DNA of 64,000 nucleotides from Trachythela sp. YZ-2020. Taxonomy: Eukaryota; Cnidaria; Anthozoa; Malacalcyonacea; Clavulariidae. The position numbers were made by a program, and so were the translations under genes. Below the pieces are notes generated by a model that had not been told where the DNA came from, made no database searches, and was given only the letters and a program-made list of their open reading frames with translations. Within the stretch, counting starts at the first letter, position 1, and every line of letters starts with the position of its first letter. Below, piece after piece: positions 48,395-59,215 of the stretch. Where the stretch lies: contig JADLSH010000369.1 of assembly GCA_016169945.1 (NCBI GenBank), forward strand, positions 7,589,001 through 7,653,000. Direction: 5' to 3'.

Positions 48395-48605
48395 ATAGTA
48401 TAGATCGATATATAATCCTACGTGTATATACAACTTATAGTCATTAGATCATTTTGTCTGAAGAGTACCACACATACGTGTGTAGCACGAAACTAACTAT
48501 AGTAATAAAATGTCTGTTCTCTGAATTTTAACCATATTATGCTCTGGTTCTCCATTGAGCACTCTGCAAACGGTTTTTACTATATCGTCTATAGTCTATA
48601 TATAT
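48395..48605 (+). repeat. Penelope pseudo-LTR, 3' side of copy 2
   Basis: Inverted partner of 47285-47502. It includes the second hammerhead and ends in 'actatatcgtctatagtct' followed by an AT run that leads straight into the next element at 48613. Confidence 0.75.
48450..48512 (+). ncRNA. Hammerhead ribozyme (type I), 3' pseudo-LTR of copy 2
   Basis: Stem I strand CATTTTGT (48450-48457), CTGAAGA (48458-48464), stem II GTACCACACA-TACG-TGTGTAGCAC (48465-48488, two A/C mismatches), GAAA (48489-48492), stem III ACTA-ACTA-TAGT using the last A of GAAA, cleavage after A48504, and stem I strand ATAAAATG (48505-48512). It differs from the copy at 47390-47450 by two inserted bases in loop/stem III, and the new bases keep stem III paired. 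Confidence 0.87.
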
Positions 48606-48612
48606 ATATATA

Positions 48613-49629
48613 CACCCGTTTACAAAAAGGTTGTCGCATGGAGATATATAGATAGATAGATTGCTTGCTTAATTAGCATATCAAATGTATGCAAGGCGAA
48701 ATTAAACTTTGAATAAACAATCAATGCTATTTTTCCGGGGGTCCATTTCACATCCCACATTTATGACTTATCAAAACTATAAAAACAAATAGATTTCCAT
48801 GGATCGATTCTGCTATATATAATATCACTGATATAGAATCACGGATGTGTATTAAAAGTCATTGAATACTTACATATGAGTCCATTTGCACGAAATATAT
48901 ATATAGACTATAGAGTATAGTCTATATAAACAAAACGACACGTCTGATGCACGCCTGATATGTATACTGTTGAATATTCTAGAAAAGTGTATCATATACC
49001 AAACTTACATTACTAAATATCGTTAGTTTAAGAATGTCTCAACCTAATTTAAGTTCTTCCGCCAGAGGCAAGTAGGCAACGGCATGGTGGTGCAGTATTC
49101 GAGTAAACAACAACAAGCTAAAACCTAGCATTCGTGCGCGTAAAGCAGAAAACAAATATTTTAGGCAGACTGGATATTTCAATAGCATGCCGTTGAACAG
49201 CTAGATGTCATGCCAAGTCATGGTTAAATTCCTTTTCGACTTGTCCTTAGTGGAGCAAACGTTTCCAGCCGTATATTATATATAGACAGCAAAATAGTTT
49301 ACATTAATTCTATATACAAACTAACAGATTTAAAGCATCACTTATAATAGTATATATACGATGCACAAACCCAAAGGCAAAGGAGTTTTTGATAATTCTG
49401 CGATTGCTAGGTGGCGGGTATTTAAAACTAATATAAAAAAGGTGAAAACATATCCAGTTTTTATTTACTGATACCGACATATGAGCAGATTAAAGTCGAC
49501 CCCCGGCTAAAATATGTAATTTTGAGCCATTTAATATATGTAAGCGGAAGTAATGCTTATTTGCATCTATAATAAGAATTCCTTTCTATCTATCTATCTG
49601 CCTCGCGACAACCTTTTTGTAAACGGGTG
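48613..49629. mobile_element. 1.0 kb DNA element with perfect 25-bp TIRs, TA duplication
   Basis: The ends start CACCCGTTTACAAAAAGG and run 25 bp to '...ttgtcgc'. The right end (49605-49629) is the exact complement. TA flanks both sides (48611-48612, 49630-49631). Just inside, 'tagatagatagat' is mirrored by 'atctatctatctat'. No transposase frame, so a non-autonomous Tc1/mariner-type element is likely. Confidence 0.85.
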
Positions 49630-50169
49630 TATATGCATAAGCTCACTTCCCTTGTGGTCGTTTGAGCACTCTGGCCCCAAGACTCTTCACGCATGTCTGG
49701 ATGCGCATGTGTCTGAGTATTGTACCACATGCGCTTGTTGAGGGCAAGAGTATGGTGTATAAATACGAAGTCACTCGCATCTAGACTGCGTTACAAGCTG
49801 CACTGACGGTTCGTTGAACGGCGAAACATGCATGTCTGCAGATTTGACTATATATATATATATATATACAATTTTGAACAAACAAAGAATTTAACAGAAA
49901 AAATATCACATTAAGTAAGATAACCTAGCTATCAAATGTTGATCCAAAAAGGTAAGGTACGAACGGGACTCTTATAAAAGGTCCCATGCAAGGCACCCAC
50001 CTCCTAAATAGTAATTTAATATGAAAATTAATAGAACATCACGAACTCAAACTCGCTAAAAGATTTTCAGCAAGCAAACACGACAAACTGACTTAACTAT
50101 TTCCTGTGGCAAGGACAGTCCCGTACCAGTGACCACGTACAAGATAACTCAACATCATAGACTGACTTA

Positions 50170-51256
50170 ACAAGTTGGGTATATTTACGTTTAATTAAGA
50201 TAGTTTTTAAAGGAGATCGGACTGGAAAATGTATCTGGATGAATGTCTTTACATATATAGTTCCATGGTTTAACTATCCGGTTGAAGTAAGACGATTGAA
50301 AGGTCGTTGTTCTACACAAGGGTGTTTGAAGCGTAACACTAGCGGCTTGACTAAGTCTAGTACGTCCATGTTCAATGAATGAAACATAACCGTCCATATT
50401 AAGGTCGATGTGGCCGTATAGCGTCTTGTAGAAGAACACGAGATCTTTGATTTCTCTGTCGTATGTGAGAGGCAATAGTTTCAATGTCATTAATCGTTAT
50501 TCGTAAGGTATTTCACAAGTCTTTGTTCTTAAAATCCATTTTGTTGCTCTCCTTTGAACTCTTTCAATTCTTCTGTTGAGTTGAATGTGATTATTTGACG
50601 ACCAAACTTGTGATGCATAAGAGAGTTGTGATTTAACTAGTGTCAGATACAATGAACGTCTGATGTTGATGTCTTGATGTCTTGTCTTGACTCCAAATAT
50701 CTAACTTATCTAAGGTCTGCTGAAGCTTTTCACAGTCCGTTACCGATCTTACGTCCTTGTAAACCTTAGTGTCGTCTGCAAACAACGCTGGAAATGTTCC
50801 ATCAGTTACTTCAGGAATATCGTTGATAAAGATTACAAATAACACAGGGCCCAAGATACTCCCTTGCGGCACTCCAGATGTAACAGGGGCCCAACGTGAA
50901 GCAACACCGTCCACAACGACTCTCTGACGACGATTGTTAAGGTAATCAGCAAACCAGTTTAGAAGGTTTCCAGTCACTCCATAACATTTGAGTTTTTGAA
51001 GAAGAATAGAATGATCAACAGAATCAAACGCTTTTGCAAAGTCAAGGTAAACAATATCAGTCTGTGTGTTTTTGTCGAGATTTTTTCCAATGGTATGAAG
51101 TACTGATAGAAGTTGTGTTACGCAGGAGCGATTTCTTAGAAATCCGTGTTGATATGAAGTGATGAGATGTAAAATATGATAATAAAAGTTAGTGTAGACG
51201 CACCGTTCTAAAACTTTGCTCACTATGGGAAGCAGGGAAATAATAATCTTGTTAGG
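50170..51256 (-). pseudogene. LINE-B: CR1/Jockey-group reverse transcriptase, 5'-truncated
   Basis: On the - strand: ISLLPIVSKVLERCV, HGFLRNRSCVTQLL, YLDFAKAFDSVDHS (motif A), SGVPQGSILGP (motif B) and FADD at 50782-50771 (catalytic, intact). After a frameshift and a small loss near 50500-50690, the tail resumes as LLPLTYDREIKDLVFFYK...FNRIVKPWN. The 5' end joins LINE-A in frame at about residue 292-298 of a 499-codon ORF (52132-50633). Confidence 0.8.
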
Positions 51257-54005
51257 TAAAAGGATGTGTAAACCATTATTATCATCACTTTTAGTCCATA
51301 ATTTCTTGTCTCTGTTCGATATTATTGCTTTAAAATCTGATCGGTTGCTGGCATATCCATTTCTGTGAGCACGATTTATAAACTTATCAATCTGACTTAC
51401 ATATTTGTGGTAAGATGCTCCGCCCCAAACTTCAACTGCAAAGGTGAAAAGGGGGATTACAAGACTTATGAAAAGAAGATCTAATTGTTGCGTAGAGAAC
51501 CCATAATGTTTACAAACTCTTAGAACATACATTCTACTACTAGCTTTCTTCATCATTTCATCGAAATGTTTATCCCATTTTCCTGGTATTTCTTCAATCG
51601 TGACACCCAGTATTTTGAGCCAATCTTTTCGTATTATGAATGGAATGTGGTCCGGTAAGGGAGCAGACACTCTTCCGCGAACAATTATTTCATAAGTTTT
51701 CTTCATATTTAAAGACATTCTATTTTCGTTTGACCATAGTTTCATATTTTCCACTTCATTTCCAGCTGAATCTTCGTGGTCATAAACTGGTGCTATTATT
51801 GTAACATCATCGACAAATTTAGATAAATCATTAGAGGGATTCACCGCCTTGATATCATTGACCATTATAGAAAACATTACAGGTCCAAGTACAGTCCCCT
51901 GAGGTACGCCACGATTAATGTCTAAAAATTCAGTTGAGACACCATCAACTTTCACTCTCTGTTTACGGTTTTTCAAGAAATCAATCATCCAGTTTATAAT
52001 ATATGGATTAATAGGTATTTTCTTGATTTTATTAAATAGATTATCGTGAGGGACACTGTCAAATGCCTTACTAAAGTCAAATGAGATTACTCTAACTGAT
52101 TTAGCACCTTCATCAAGACATTTTAACCACATATATGTTGATTTTTTATTAGAGCCATGGTAGAATTGTGCCCTTTTTTATAAGCAAACTGATCGGCCCC
52201 AATATAATTATACACAGCATCAGCGACTTCACTTTCATAAACACATCTCTCAAACAGGCGCATAATAATATCTGTTAATGCATGAGGTAGGTCTAAGTTG
52301 GGTACAGGAATTGATTGAGTTTTCTTTTTGGCTAGGTATCACATCAGCTCTTTTCCAAACATTCGGAATCTTCCCACTCTTCAGAGAAGTATTAAATATT
52401 CTCGTTATAACACGAGTCAATATCACCGCATACGTCTTCCAAAACCAATACGGTAAATCATCTGGACCTGAAGTTGTGCGTTTCAATAGACAATTTGCAT
52501 TATAGACTAAATTTTTTTCTAGGCAAGGAAAAGGGAAACAATCACAACAGCTACAAAGAACATATTGAGATTAGTAAAATTGCAAAGTTTGGTTGCGAAA
52601 TGTTGTAAAATGCGGAAAATATAGTCTTGCAAAGTTTGCAAATTTGGTAACTTTTGTATTACGTGCGGAAATTTCTACCACATTTCGGCCAAATGTGGTA
52701 GGAATTTCCGCACGTAATACAAAAGTTACCAAATTTGCAAACTTTGCAAGGCTATATTTTCCGCATTTTACAACATTTCGCAACCAAACTTTGCAATTTT
52801 ACTAATTTTAGTATGTTCTTTCCGGCAATATACTTTTTTTTGCCTAGATCAAAAATTAGTCTATAATGCAAATTGTCTATTTCCGCAAGAAATTATACAC
52901 CGTGTCTAATGAGAGCGAGGGAATTCTAGTGTTCTTAGGAATCAACAGCAACTGGGGAGCAGAATAATTGGAGTCAGTATTTATACCTTGAAAGTAGGTG
53001 TTTATTACACTTGACTCTATTATAGAACTAACCGGTGAAGTGTTTCCTTTTCTTCCAGTCATACTGTTGACTCTACTCCACCATTTCTTAGATCCATTTT
53101 TCTCGTTTTTAACCGCGTTAACTTGATTGGAGTGGATAAGACGATTAATTTGATTTTGTAACCGAATAAGTGTCTCTTCATCATTTTTTCGTACAGCTTT
53201 ATTTCTCTTTTTTAACAGATGTTTAACAAGCGGAGACATAAACGGCGGGTCACGCGATGATGATCGAACTTTGATTAGTGGAAAACAAGTCTCGAATTTA
53301 GGCCATAGAGTTTCATAAAGCTGGGTAGTCATCACATCAGAGGAAAGATCATCGTTTAATATTCTAGCCCAGTCAACAGAGTCTAAATCACTGAACATAT
53401 TCTGCTTTCTATGGTCTCGGACATCTCTGAAGAATAAGTCTGTTCTATCTGCTTTTATAGCATCTTTCGGAAATGTGATAATGATATTATGATCAGATCT
53501 CAATAAGCCTTTTCTCACTTGTACTTTTTTCCAATAGTGCATGCGAAACATTAGTTACGAAAACATCTAGGATATTATTGCATCTCATAGGTGATTTGAC
53601 CATTTGGATAAGGGATTGCTGACTATAAGTAGTTCATAAATATTTAATTTGTTTATATCACCAGCAATGATTATGTTCATATTTGGATCACGCAATAATA
53701 TTTGCTCACAAGAATCAATCAAATATTCTACTAAGTCTTTGGCATCATAACTATGATCAGGAGGATGGTAAATTGCAGCAACATTGAACATAGAGTTTTT
53801 AGTTATTATTTTCACCCAAAGACATTCAAACCTATTACTGATCTGCGTCTAATATGTTTTCCATTTTCCAATCGTTCCTACAGAGTATCGCTACTCCACC
53901 TCCACGTATGTCCTGCCGATCTTTCCTGGCGATACAAAAGGGCGATACAGTACTCAGGAGGGCAAATCAGTGAACTAGGTATAGCTGAATGGAGCCACTA
54001 CTAGG
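51256..54005 (-). pseudogene. LINE-A: AP-endonuclease/RT LINE, split by a MITE
   Basis: Pieces in order on the - strand: DIRGGGVAILCR at about 53930-53895 (AP endonuclease), IIIAGDINKL near 53670, a linker at 53551-52877 ending YNFLRK, an interruption by the MITE at 52489-52877, then TSGPDDLPYWFWK and WKRADVIP (52486-52250). The RT core begins at 52132: SFDFSKAFDSVPHD (motif A), RGVPQGTVLGP (motif B) and FVDD at 51817-51806 (catalytic). The thumb region runs to LLPNK near 51250, where it stops short of the usual C-terminus and LINE-B begins. It has several frame breaks and is not functional as it stands. Confidence 0.82.
52489..52877. mobile_element. 389-bp palindromic MITE inserted in LINE-A
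   Basis: The ends GACAATTTGCATTATAGACT and the complement are flanked by TA (52487-52488, 52878-52879). Nearly the whole element is one palindrome; the two identical ORFs on opposite strands across it are mirror images. It separates YNFLRK from KRTTSGPDDLP of the LINE, which would otherwise be adjacent. Confidence 0.9.
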
Positions 54006-54059
54006 TATATCTGAATGAGGCGCACTTTAAAAATTATTCTATTTGTAAACGATAACAAG

Positions 54060-54715
54060 AAATTATCGTTTACAAAATTTTTCGAAAAAGTAAAATAATG
54101 CATAATCGCTTATCTGAATTTGTTCAGCGATTCGAAATTTTATATTGTTATCAATTTGGTTTTCGCAAAGACCATTCAACAGATCTAGCGCTCATTCACC
54201 TAGTCAATAAAATTTCCTCATCTATTGATCAGAACAAAGTCACTGCTGGTGTTTTCTTAGATCTGTCTAAAGCGTTTGATACTATAGATCATCAAACACT
54301 TTTTTATAAATTGGAACGTTATGGCATTCGTGGAGTAGCGCTGCAATGGATTAAAAGCTATTTTCAAAATCGGAAGCAATTTGTTCAATATAATGTTTTA
54401 TCTTCGGCAAATATTATTACTTGTGGTGTACCACAAGGCTCCATATTAGGGCCATTGTTTTTTATCCTCTATATCAATGACCTCCCTAATGCCTTACGCT
54501 TAACTGAATCATTATTATTCGCAGTGAACACCAGCAGACATTATTCTCATACAGATCCTGTCTCACTGATCAATGTTCTGAATGACGAGTTAAGTAATGT
54601 TGACCGTTGGATGAAAGTTAATAAACTCTCGTCATTAACTTATGTCATTTTTAAATCGAGGAACATTTTACTGATATACCCCTTATATTTGACGGAAACC
54701 TATTAATGCAAAAGA
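54060..54715 (+). pseudogene. LINE-C: reverse transcriptase fragment with destroyed active site
   Basis: The + strand frame 54098-54706 reads CYQFGFRKDHSTDLALIHLV, FLDLSKAFDTIDHQ (motif A) and CGVPQGSILGPLFFILYIND (motif B). The expected FADDT is replaced by FAVNT, so both catalytic aspartates of motif C are lost. Both ends are truncated. A perfect 14-bp-arm hairpin (TTTGTAAACGATAA...) lies at about 54041-54075, right at its 5' edge. Confidence 0.8.
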
Positions 54716-55099
54716 AATATACAGGGTGTATCAAAAAAATATACAGGGTGTATCAAAAAAATGGTAACACAAATGTGACGCGCTATATCTGAAGAAGTCG
54801 TTGATCGATTTAATCGAGTTTTACATCATTCGAAAATTCAGTTCTTTAGCTTTTCAATGCTATGTTTTAGGTGGCATTTCGTCAAGAAACCAGCGAGCAG
54901 TGCTTCAGCAAAAGTTTTAAGTGAAAATTGCATATTTCCACCGGTGGGAATTGCACGCGTTTATTTTGAAATTTAGTCCCAAGAGGTTTACATATCCTAA
55001 TCATTAGTTCACTGCAATTATCATTACAATTGAATTTAGTGCGAGTTTGCATGATTCAGCACGCGACAAAATAAAAGAAGATGGTTCAATGGACTAACC
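54716..55099. repeat. Doubled mariner-type terminus and flank
   Basis: 'atacagggtgtatcaaaaaaa' occurs twice in tandem at 54720-54762, followed by 'tggtaacac'. This is a mariner/Tc1-style end similar to that at 23236. I do not find its inverted partner nearby. Confidence 0.5.
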
Positions 55100-58000
55100 C
55101 AGAGGAGGTTGGACAGCAGGCCGCAAAGCATCATGGGTAACGAGCGTATGTTTCCACGTGCGGCCTCATTTATGCGTTGACTGCCGTGAAGTCAACATCT
55201 CTGGCCATAGCAAACTCTGCGAAAATGAACGCTATTGATACAGAGACTCAATGCCATCATTATGGATGTGTTTAGTGTTTGTGTATGGATGTATAACAAG
55301 GCTCTTTGAGTCCGTTTAATGGATTTATTTGTGCAGAAATCTCAAAGGCTGCGTGTGATCAACTGGTCTTGTGGTCAATATAAATGTTCATGTGTTGAAA
55401 ATTCTATATGTAATTTGTGGACACTTTGTTCAGTGTTGCACGTGTTGCAATTTATATACTTAAGTAAATGATTTCATAAGCTGCCTGGATTGTCTGTATT
55501 TGTAATGTATATTGTGCAACTAGTGAGGAGTGTAGTACAGACAGTTAACTAAATATTTATTGGCCAGATTGATTCTCCTGGCATCAAAGGTTCGACTTTT
55601 AATATGTATTTAGTTATTTATTTATCCCAATAGCACATTGTGACTACTGAAAACCCCCATATTGGGGTTGTCAAAGAACTTCCATTCCTCGGCTTAAACA
55701 TATACTTTTGCAACAGAAATTACTCTTGAAATGTAGACAAAACAAACTTTACAGTAATATACAGTTCCATTTTTATTGAAAATACATAGCACATGCATAA
55801 AACATAATAATATCTCTGCTCATTCTCTACATATATAAAGAAATATTGAAGAAAGCAAATATTCACCAAGAAGGCAAATTAACAATACAATGATAGAATT
55901 CAAACCAAAATACAAATCTGTAAATAAACAAAAAATTTTACTTCTAAAATTTTACTTCTAAAATTTTACTTCTAAAATAAATTTTACTTCTAAAATTTTC
56001 TTCTAAAACTCAGCACTTATTTTAAACAGTAAAGTCCACTTCTTCAGAAAAATACGAGCAATCACTGCGTCAATTGTGGAAATTCGAGATGCTCAACTTC
56101 AAAGATTGTTGACAGAAATTGAGAAATGGCATCGGATTAATACAATATGACAACGTACAGCCTACATAAAAGATCAAAATAACGTTTACCTTACAAAATA
56201 CTACTCATATAGGTAGATCAATAGTTATTGAAATAGCATGGATGCATTCCAGGGAAAAAATTGAATAACAATGACAAAATATTCGATATTTGCGAGTCGA
56301 GTGGGCCGTCAGACCACAGGTAGCCCGCTATTTGGTTGCTTCAGAGCTGTTTAATTCAATAGATTCTATTGTAAAAACCACATGAAGTATCACCTTTCTT
56401 TATTCAACTGCTGACATAATAGCGCAGGCGCCGTTTTTTCTTTCAGCGCACGCCAATTGATCACTATATTTGGTTGCTTCAGAGCTGTTTAATTCAATAG
56501 ATTCTATTGTAAAAACCACATGAAGTATCACCTTTCTTTATTCAACTGCTGACATAATAGCGCAGGCGCCGTTTTTTCTTTCAGCGCACGCCAATTGATC
56601 ACTATATGTATAATGTTTTGCTAAGGTTGGCAACTCTCAGCCAAATTTTCACATATACGGACTATACACACAAACTTACACATGAAAATACTCGTACTTA
56701 AATGCAAAAATATACAAAAAAAACTATATCTACGTGGGCATTGACTTCCCTAAAACGTTTCCCAAACATTTTTTTGTTTTCAAGCAATTGCGAACACGAG
56801 AACTTTGCGAAAATACAAACTTTTTGGGTTGAATTTTAAAATCGCCAGGATCCAAAATCCTGCCTGACGTCAAAACTGAAGATTTGATTGGTTGGTTGAA
56901 GTAAACAAAATTTTAGCAGGAACGTCAAAAATCTCACAAACCGGGGGGTTTTCCTTTGAAATTTTTTAAACGAAAAGAGCTGGACAGCTAGACCGCGAAG
57001 GAGAAAATCAGTTTTTAAATTGGTTATATTCGACCGCGAATACAAATGTGAGGGCATTTGGAAAGAAAGACTTTTGACCGGTAAGTAAATATTTGTTTTT
57101 TCGTATTTATTCTCACAAGAATTAGTCCTATTTCACTCGGGCAATGACATTAAAGTACGTCAAAAAGACCTACGTGCGGACGAGGAAGAAAGCCATAAAA
57201 ACAAATTATTTTAACCAATTTTAATAGTATTTTTGATGGAAGACAACCTAGAACGAAGAAAAGATGCTTTTCCGACGAGAAGGTGCTTTGTATGGTAAGT
57301 GAAATTACTGTATTTACCCAATTTATGTTGTTTTGTTTTTCATTTATAAAAAGCAAGAACAGTGTCGGACAATGCTAAATGCAACAATTTAATTAAAATT
57401 TACGCATGCAATGCAAGGTCAGGTCAAGAGCGTCAAGGCCAAGGCCAGGCCACTATCAAAGGTTACTTAGATGAGCCGTAAAAACTGTCAAAAATGTCAG
57501 CTACGAAGTGGGCAATATGTCAGTAAAATGCTGAATCTGTCATGACGAACGTTAAGTCGAAAAAGCCAAAAAACTACAGTATTTTGACGGCTCCCTGCAA
57601 TGGTTCGCATCAACATCCGACACTGTTCTTGCTTTTTATAAATGAAAAACAAAACAACATAAATTGGGTAAATACAGTAATTTCACTTACCATACAAAGC
57701 ACCTTCTCGTCGGAAAAGCATCTTTTCTTCGTTCTAGGTTGTCTTCCATCAAAAATACTATTAAAATTGGTTAAAATAATTTGTTTTTATGGCTTTCTTC
57801 CTCGTCCGCACGTAGGTCTTTTGACGTACTTTAATGTCATTGCCCGAGTGAAATAGGACTAATTCTTGTGAGAATAAATACGAAAAACAAATATTTACTT
57901 ACCGGTCAAAAGTCTTTCTTTCCAAATGCCCTCACATTTGTATTCGCGGTCGAATATAACCAATTAAAAACTGATTTTCTCCTTCGCGGTCTAGCTCTTT

Positions 58001-59215
58001 TCGTTTAAAAAACTTCAAAGGAAAACCCCCCGGTTTGTGAGATTTTTGACGTTCCTGCTAAAATTTTGTTTACTTCAACCAACCAATCAAATCTTCAGTT
58101 TTTTTGACGTCAGGCAGGATTTTGGATCCTGGCGATTTTTAACAAAATTCAACCCAAAAAAGTTTGTATTTTCGCAAAGTTCTCGTGTTCGCAATTGCTT
58201 GAAAAAAAAAGAATGTTTGGGAAACGTTTTAGGGAAGTCAATGCCCACGTAGATATAGTTTTTTTTATATATTTTTGCATTTAAGTACGAGTATTTTCAT
58301 GTGTAAGTTTGTGTGTATAGTCCGTATATGTGAAAATTTGGCTGAGAGTTGCCAACCTTAGGAAAACATTATACATATATAGTGATCAATTGGCGTGCGC
58401 TGAAAGAAAAAACGGCGCCTGCGTTATTATGTCAGCAGTTGAATAAAGAAAGGTTATACTTCATGTGGTTTTTACAATAGAATCTATTGAATTAAACAGC
58501 TCTGAAGCAACCAAATAGCGGGCTACCTGTGGTCAGACAACAAAATTGCAGACAGAGCCAGACACTAGCCCAGATATAAAATCTCTAAACAACACGCAAA
58601 TAACTCCTAAATCTCCTAAAATTCATTCAAAAGTACTTTAACGCTTACTCTAGAGAATAACGCTCTTTATATTAAAGAAGTTTCAAGATTCATTGGGAAA
58701 AAACAAGCTTTGGTGGCGCAATATCTTCCTAAACTATTAGACGCCGTTTTGGAAACGTCGAAATGACTATGTTCACTTCAATGCCTAATATCTCGAAAAC
58801 TGCCGGGGGATCCCCGGGATCCCTCCAGCAGATTTTTAGTATATACATTTATCTTGATTTTTTTGCAAAAATTACGAAAATCGAACCATGGGAACTCCAG
58901 ATATTTTAGTTTGAAAGTTGTAAACAGACGCGGCCTCGAGTCATCACGTTGCGATGACACGACGAACTTTAATCATCAAAATAAGTTTAAACAATAATAC
59001 TTACCTCAGAAATTTTTACAGATACCACAAGTTCTTGTATAATATTAAGGCCACGCTTGCTTTTTTATAAAATTATTAAAATATTAGTATGTATTTTTCA
59101 AGTGTTTCTGCGCCCAATGCAAATTAGGCAGCCAAAAATCTTCACAAACACGATGGAAAAATAGCGCGATTTCATTGGTCGAGAAATTCACGTGACAGCT
59201 GTCCAACCTCCTCTG
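55100..59215. mobile_element. 4.1 kb transposon-like element, 18-bp TIRs, 9-bp TSD
   Basis: The left end CAGAGGAGGTTGGACAGC (55100-55117) is exactly complementary to the right end (59198-59215). The flanks GGACTAACC at 55091-55099 and 59216-59224 are identical. The 9-bp duplication suggests a Mutator-like or similar superfamily. No transposase is recognisable. The interior has a 2.2 kb palindrome (next feature) and a 14-bp tandem repeat ('aaattttacttcta') at 55929-56007. Conserved GTAAGT donor-like sites occur within the arms ('ccggtaagtaaat', 'atggtaagtgaaat'). Confidence 0.8.
56314..58534. repeat. 2.2 kb near-perfect palindrome (arms ~0.92-1.06 kb)
   Basis: The left arm (56314-57369) and right arm (57616-58534) are reverse complements with few differences, around a 246-bp loop. 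The left arm has an additional tandem copy of a ~139-bp unit (56329-56467 and 56468-56606) that the right arm has once. ORFs in one arm mirror those in the other, for example 57356-57150 (- strand) and 57542-57856 (+ strand). Confidence 0.92.

Larger units (their letters stand above)
47503..48605 (+). mobile_element. Penelope-like element, 5'-truncated copy 2 (family 1)
   Basis: It holds only the endonuclease half, the 3' UTR and the terminal repeat. Translation from 47661 to 48227 is identical to the C-terminal 188 residues of copy 1. At nucleotide level, I see one substitution in a stretch compared by eye (45023 against 48354). The two copies are head to head, with the junction at 47502/47503. 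It begins in the 'aattcaaaccctcaac' region of the linker coding sequence. Confidence 0.85.
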
